A stretch of DNA of 64,000 bases, taken from positions 30,294 to 94,293 of the forward strand of contig NZ_BAWO01000029.1 of assembly GCF_000632715.1 (NCBI RefSeq), given 5' to 3'. Positions 62,124 through 64,000 of this stretch are shown piece after piece. The notes beneath the pieces were generated by a model, which was given only the letters and a program-made list of their open reading frames with translations, had not been told where the DNA came from and searched no databases. Every line of letters begins with the position of its first letter. The first letter of the stretch is position 1. The stretch is from Parageobacillus caldoxylosilyticus NBRC 107762 (lineage in GTDB: Bacteria; Bacillota; Bacilli; Bacillales; Anoxybacillaceae). The translations under genes and the position numbers were made by a program.

Positions 62124-62594
62124 ATGGAACAAAGTGATTTACAAAAACTTGTCGAAAGGGTATCTTTGCAATTTTTTCAAAAACCGTTCAAACATATGGC
62201 GACGTTCAACCCACGGCTGCGAACAACAGGAGGACGTTACATCGTACAAACCCATAACATTGAGATAAATAAAAAGTATTACGAATCATTTGGCGAAGAA
62301 GAACTGATCGCCATTATTAAACATGAATTGTGCCATTACCATCTTCATTTAGAGGGGAAAGGTTACCGTCATCGCGATAAAGATTTCCGCGATTTATTGC
62401 GGCAAGTTCAGGCCCCGCGTTATTGCCGCCCGCTTCCGCAACAAACACGAAAAAAAGCAAAAAAGATACACGTGTACGTTTGTTCCTGGTGCGGTTTGAC
62501 TTATGAAAGAAAAAAACGGGTCAATACGAATCGGTATGTTTGCGGGAAATGTGGGGGAAGGCTAACATCAGATGATAGCGGTGAAGCAAAGTAA
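62124..62594 (+). CDS. SprT-like metalloprotease-fold protein
   Basis: The 156-residue protein has the zincin motif HELCHYHLH (residues about 70-78), preceded by ESFGEEELIAIIK. A C-terminal zinc ribbon follows (YVCSWCGLTYERKK with YVCGKCGGRL). SprT/Spartan-fold proteins act on DNA-protein crosslinks in some organisms; the bacterial role is unclear. GTGAGGAGTAAAGAGCA precedes ATG 62124. The gene order tex-cmpA-sprT-tRNAs matches B. subtilis ydcI-cmpA-ydcK-trnS. Confidence 0.9.
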   Translation: MEQSDLQKLVERVSLQFFQKPFKHMATFNPRLRTTGGRYIVQTHNIEINKKYYESFGEEELIAIIKHELCHYHLHLEGKGYRHRDKDFRDLLRQVQAPRYCRPLPQQTRKKAKKIHVYVCSWCGLTYERKKRVNTNRYVCGKCGGRLTSDDSGEAK

Positions 62595-62643
62595 AATTTT
62601 TCAAATTGGTTGATAACGAGAAGCAAAAAAATGATAAAAAGTT

Positions 62644-62672
62644 ATTGACATGGATTATTTATTATGCTAAAT
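62644..62672 (+). promoter_or_regulatory. tRNA operon promoter 1
   Basis: TTGACA (62644-62649), 17 bp, TAAATT (62667-62672), with TGC before it as extended -10. Confidence 0.7.
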
Positions 62673-62712
62673 TATAAAAGCCGTCGCCAAACGACGGGTT
62701 GCAAAAAACATA

Positions 62713-62741
62713 TTGACAACGCTAAGTTACCTAAATATAAT
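62713..62741 (+). promoter_or_regulatory. tRNA operon promoter 2, full consensus
   Basis: TTGACA (62713-62718), exactly 17 bp, TATAAT (62736-62741). Confidence 0.85.
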
Positions 62742-62781
62742 AAAGAATGTCGGTTGCACACAACAGATCATTTAAAAATTA

Positions 62782-62803
62782 ATTATTCCGCAATAGCTCA
62801 GCG
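62782..62803 (+). repeat. Truncated tRNA-Asn 5' end (direct repeat copy 1)
   Basis: ATTATTCCGCAATAGCTCAG plus CG is repeated exactly at 62921-62942, the start of the intact tRNA-Asn. Copy 1 ends after the D-arm. The 117 bases between the copies hold a hairpin CTAGC...GCTAG but no gene. Confidence 0.75.
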
Positions 62804-62925
62804 ACGAGGAATACATCAATGAATCCACTCCGAGTTGCCTCGACGCATCTAGCTTCTTGGAGACGGCTAGCAGAGGAAGAGGCAGCAAGCATACCGAAAA
62901 GCTGTCTGTTGTTAGGATTCATTAT

Positions 62926-62997
62926 TCCGCAATAGCTCAGCGGTAGAGCAACCGGCTGTTAACCGGTAGGTCGTAGGTTCGAATCCTACTTGCGGAG
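62926..62997 (+). tRNA. tRNA-Asn (GTT)
   Basis: 72 nt. Acceptor TCCGCAA / TTGCGGA, anticodon loop CTGTTAA, T-loop TTCGAAT. Not CCA-encoded. Confidence 0.96.
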
Positions 62998-63002
62998 CCT
63001 TT

Positions 63003-63092
63003 GGAGAAGTACCCAAGTGGCTGAAGGGGACGGTTTGCTAAACCGTTAGGTCGTGTCTTTACGGCGCGCGGGTTCAAATCCCGCCTTCTCCG
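63003..63092 (+). tRNA. tRNA-Ser (GCT)
   Basis: 90 nt with a long variable arm. Acceptor GGAGAAG / CTTCTCC, anticodon in TTGCTAA. Confidence 0.95.
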
Positions 63093-63111
63093 CCACTTTG
63101 ATATATATCGT

Positions 63112-63183
63112 GGCCCGTTGGTCAAGTGGTTAAGACACCGCCCTTTCACGGCGGTAACACGGGTTCGAATCCCGTACGGGTCA
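63112..63183 (+). tRNA. tRNA-Glu (TTC)
   Basis: 72 nt. Acceptor GGCCCGT / ACGGGTC with a G-U pair, anticodon loop CTTTCAC. Confidence 0.95.
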
Positions 63184-63228
63184 CTTTTATAAGATGTGTT
63201 GGGGTTGTGAAACCCCAACCTTCATGAT

Positions 63229-63301
63229 GGTCCCGTAGTGTAGTGGTTAACACGCCTGCCTGTCACGCAGGAGATCGCGGGTTCGAGTCCCGTCGGGACC
63301 G
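63229..63301 (+). tRNA. tRNA-Asp (GTC)
   Basis: 73 nt. Acceptor GGTCCCG / CGGGACC, anticodon in CTGTCAC. A small hairpin GGGGTT / AACCCC separates it from tRNA-Glu. Confidence 0.95.
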
Positions 63302-63317
63302 CCATTACATGAATCAT

Positions 63318-63389
63318 TGGGCCATAGCCAAGCGGTAAGGCAACGGACTTTGACTCCGTGATGCGCTGGTTCGAATCCAGCTGGCCCAG
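63318..63389 (+). tRNA. tRNA-Gln (TTG)
   Basis: 72 nt. Acceptor TGGGCCA / TGGCCCA, anticodon in CTTTGAC. Confidence 0.95.
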
Positions 63390-63393
63390 CCAT

Positions 63394-63469
63394 GAGCCAT
63401 TAGCTCAGTAGGTAGAGCATCTGACTTTTAATCAGAGGGTCGGAGGTTCGAGTCCTCCATGGCTCACCA
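63394..63469 (+). tRNA. tRNA-Lys (TTT)
   Basis: 76 nt including encoded CCA. Acceptor GAGCCAT / ATGGCTC, anticodon in CTTTTAA. Confidence 0.95.
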
Positions 63470-63473
63470 CCTT

Positions 63474-63558
63474 GCGGGTGTGGCGGAATTGGCAGACGCA
63501 CCAGACTTAGGATCTGGCGCCTCACGGCGTGGGGGTTCAAGTCCCTCCACCCGCACCA
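63474..63558 (+). tRNA. tRNA-Leu (TAG)
   Basis: 85 nt including CCA, long variable arm. Acceptor GCGGGTG / CACCCGC, anticodon in CTTAGGA. Confidence 0.95.
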
Positions 63559-63567
63559 GTTGAATAT

Positions 63568-63650
<83 letters not shown>

Positions 63651-63663
63651 TAACAAAAAACAT

Positions 63664-63692
63664 TTGCATTCAACAATTTATTGTGTTATAGT
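63664..63692 (+). promoter_or_regulatory. Internal promoter before tRNA-Arg
   Basis: TTGCAT (63664-63669), 17 bp, TATAGT (63687-63692). It would drive the Arg-Pro-Gly part of the cluster separately. Confidence 0.62.
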
Positions 63693-63715
63693 AAAATTTG
63701 TTGTCTTAATATCGC

Positions 63716-63792
63716 GCGCTCGTAGCTCAATTGGATAGAGCATCTGACTACGGATCAGAAGGTTAGGGGTTCGAATCCTCTCGAGCGCGCCA
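63716..63792 (+). tRNA. tRNA-Arg (ACG)
   Basis: 77 nt including CCA. Acceptor GCGCTCG / CGAGCGC, anticodon in CTACGGA; A34 is expected to be edited to inosine. Confidence 0.95.
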
Positions 63793-63795
63793 TAG

Positions 63796-63869
63796 CGGGA
63801 AGTAGCTCAGCTTGGTAGAGCACATGGTTTGGGACCATGGGGTCGCAGGTTCGAATCCTGTCTTCCCGA
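63796..63869 (+). tRNA. tRNA-Pro (TGG)
   Basis: 74 nt. Acceptor CGGGAAG / CTTCCCG, anticodon in TTTGGGA. Confidence 0.95.
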
Positions 63870-63887
63870 CTTGTTTAATAAAAATAT

Positions 63888-63961
63888 GCGGGTGTAGTTT
63901 AGTGGTAAAACCTCAGCCTTCCAAGCTGATGTCGTGGGTTCGATTCCCATCACCCGCTCCA
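63888..63961 (+). tRNA. tRNA-Gly (TCC)
   Basis: 74 nt including CCA. Acceptor GCGGGTG / CACCCGC, anticodon in CTTCCAA. The next bases are AT-rich and end with a TTGACT near 63983, probably another promoter. Confidence 0.95.
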
Positions 63962-64000
63962 TTATAATAAACTAAATTAATACTTGACTTCATTAATCTG

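Noticed and set aside
62937..63218. A 93-codon minus-strand frame with protein-like sequence across the tRNA genes
   Set aside because: It is read antisense through tRNA-Asn, Ser and Glu; this is the well-known spurious ORF of tRNA clusters.

Overview
The window looks like chromosome of a moderately GC-balanced thermophilic Bacillaceae, most probably Parageobacillus or Geobacillus. The evidence is the gene order cshA / rhomboid / acpS / ydcC-like / alr / mazE / mazF / tex / cmpA / sprT / tRNA cluster, which parallels the ydbR-to-ydcK-trnS stretch of Bacillus subtilis; the sporulation genes (ytaF-like, spo0M-like, cmpA); the frequent TTG and GTG starts behind strong AGGAGG sites; and a mannanase whose combined length fits the large Geobacillus ManF type. 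No tool was run, so the genus is an inference.

Layout. 1-8838: end of an rRNA methyltransferase gene, a TipA-type MerR regulator, small membrane and SnoaL-like proteins, a sigma-54-type promoter with three upstream dyads leading into a frameshifted CBS-domain ORF and an acyl-CoA dehydrogenase, a FrnE-like DsbA protein, a DinB-like protein, a histidine-kinase scrap and a two-component system. 8957-12197: an ABC exporter resembling LnrLMN, which together with the two-component system looks like a linearmycin-type resistance locus. 12307-16440: cell-wall amidase, AprX-like protease and LTA synthase. 16928-20502: KtrB-type K+ transporter, then a c-di-AMP (ydaO) riboswitch and the K+ importer KimA. 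20613-22374: two sporulation genes.

22515-36716 is a galactomannan/glucomannan utilisation region: a secreted GH5-type mannanase (frameshifted) divergent from a CE7 esterase, a LacI regulator, GH36 alpha-galactosidase, a ROK kinase, a two-permease plus lipoprotein ABC importer, an intracellular GH113 mannanase, a YesL-like membrane protein, a GntR/UTRA regulator and an SGNH esterase. Polymer is cut outside, oligosaccharides are imported, and acetyl, galactosyl and mannosyl groups are removed inside. CcpA-like sites lie at two promoters.

37079-37903 is uppP. 37958-39283 is a stretch of decayed genes (a response-regulator tail, an ABC exporter, the N-terminal part of argS) in which an apparently intact type I toxin of the holin-like family sits; its mRNA could hide both Shine-Dalgarno and start codon in one long hairpin. 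39439-45321 is a sulfur-scavenging cluster (SsuE, SfnG, SfnB, SsuB, SsuA, SsuC) for dimethyl sulfone or sulfonates. Its other side is bounded by the C-terminal part of argS in the opposite orientation.

45850-59280 carries envelope functions (MurG-like, polysaccharide deacetylase, DedA, UgtP-like glycosyltransferase, Ddl, MurF), the CshA helicase, rhomboid protease, AcpS, a LolA-like lipoprotein, alanine racemase and the MazEF module. The sigma-B operon that follows mazEF in B. subtilis is absent. Tex, CmpA and SprT follow, then two tandem promoters and eleven tRNA genes (Asn, Ser, Glu, Asp, Gln, Lys, Leu, Leu, Arg, Pro, Gly) to the window end. No CRISPR array, rRNA gene, intact transposon or prophage was seen.
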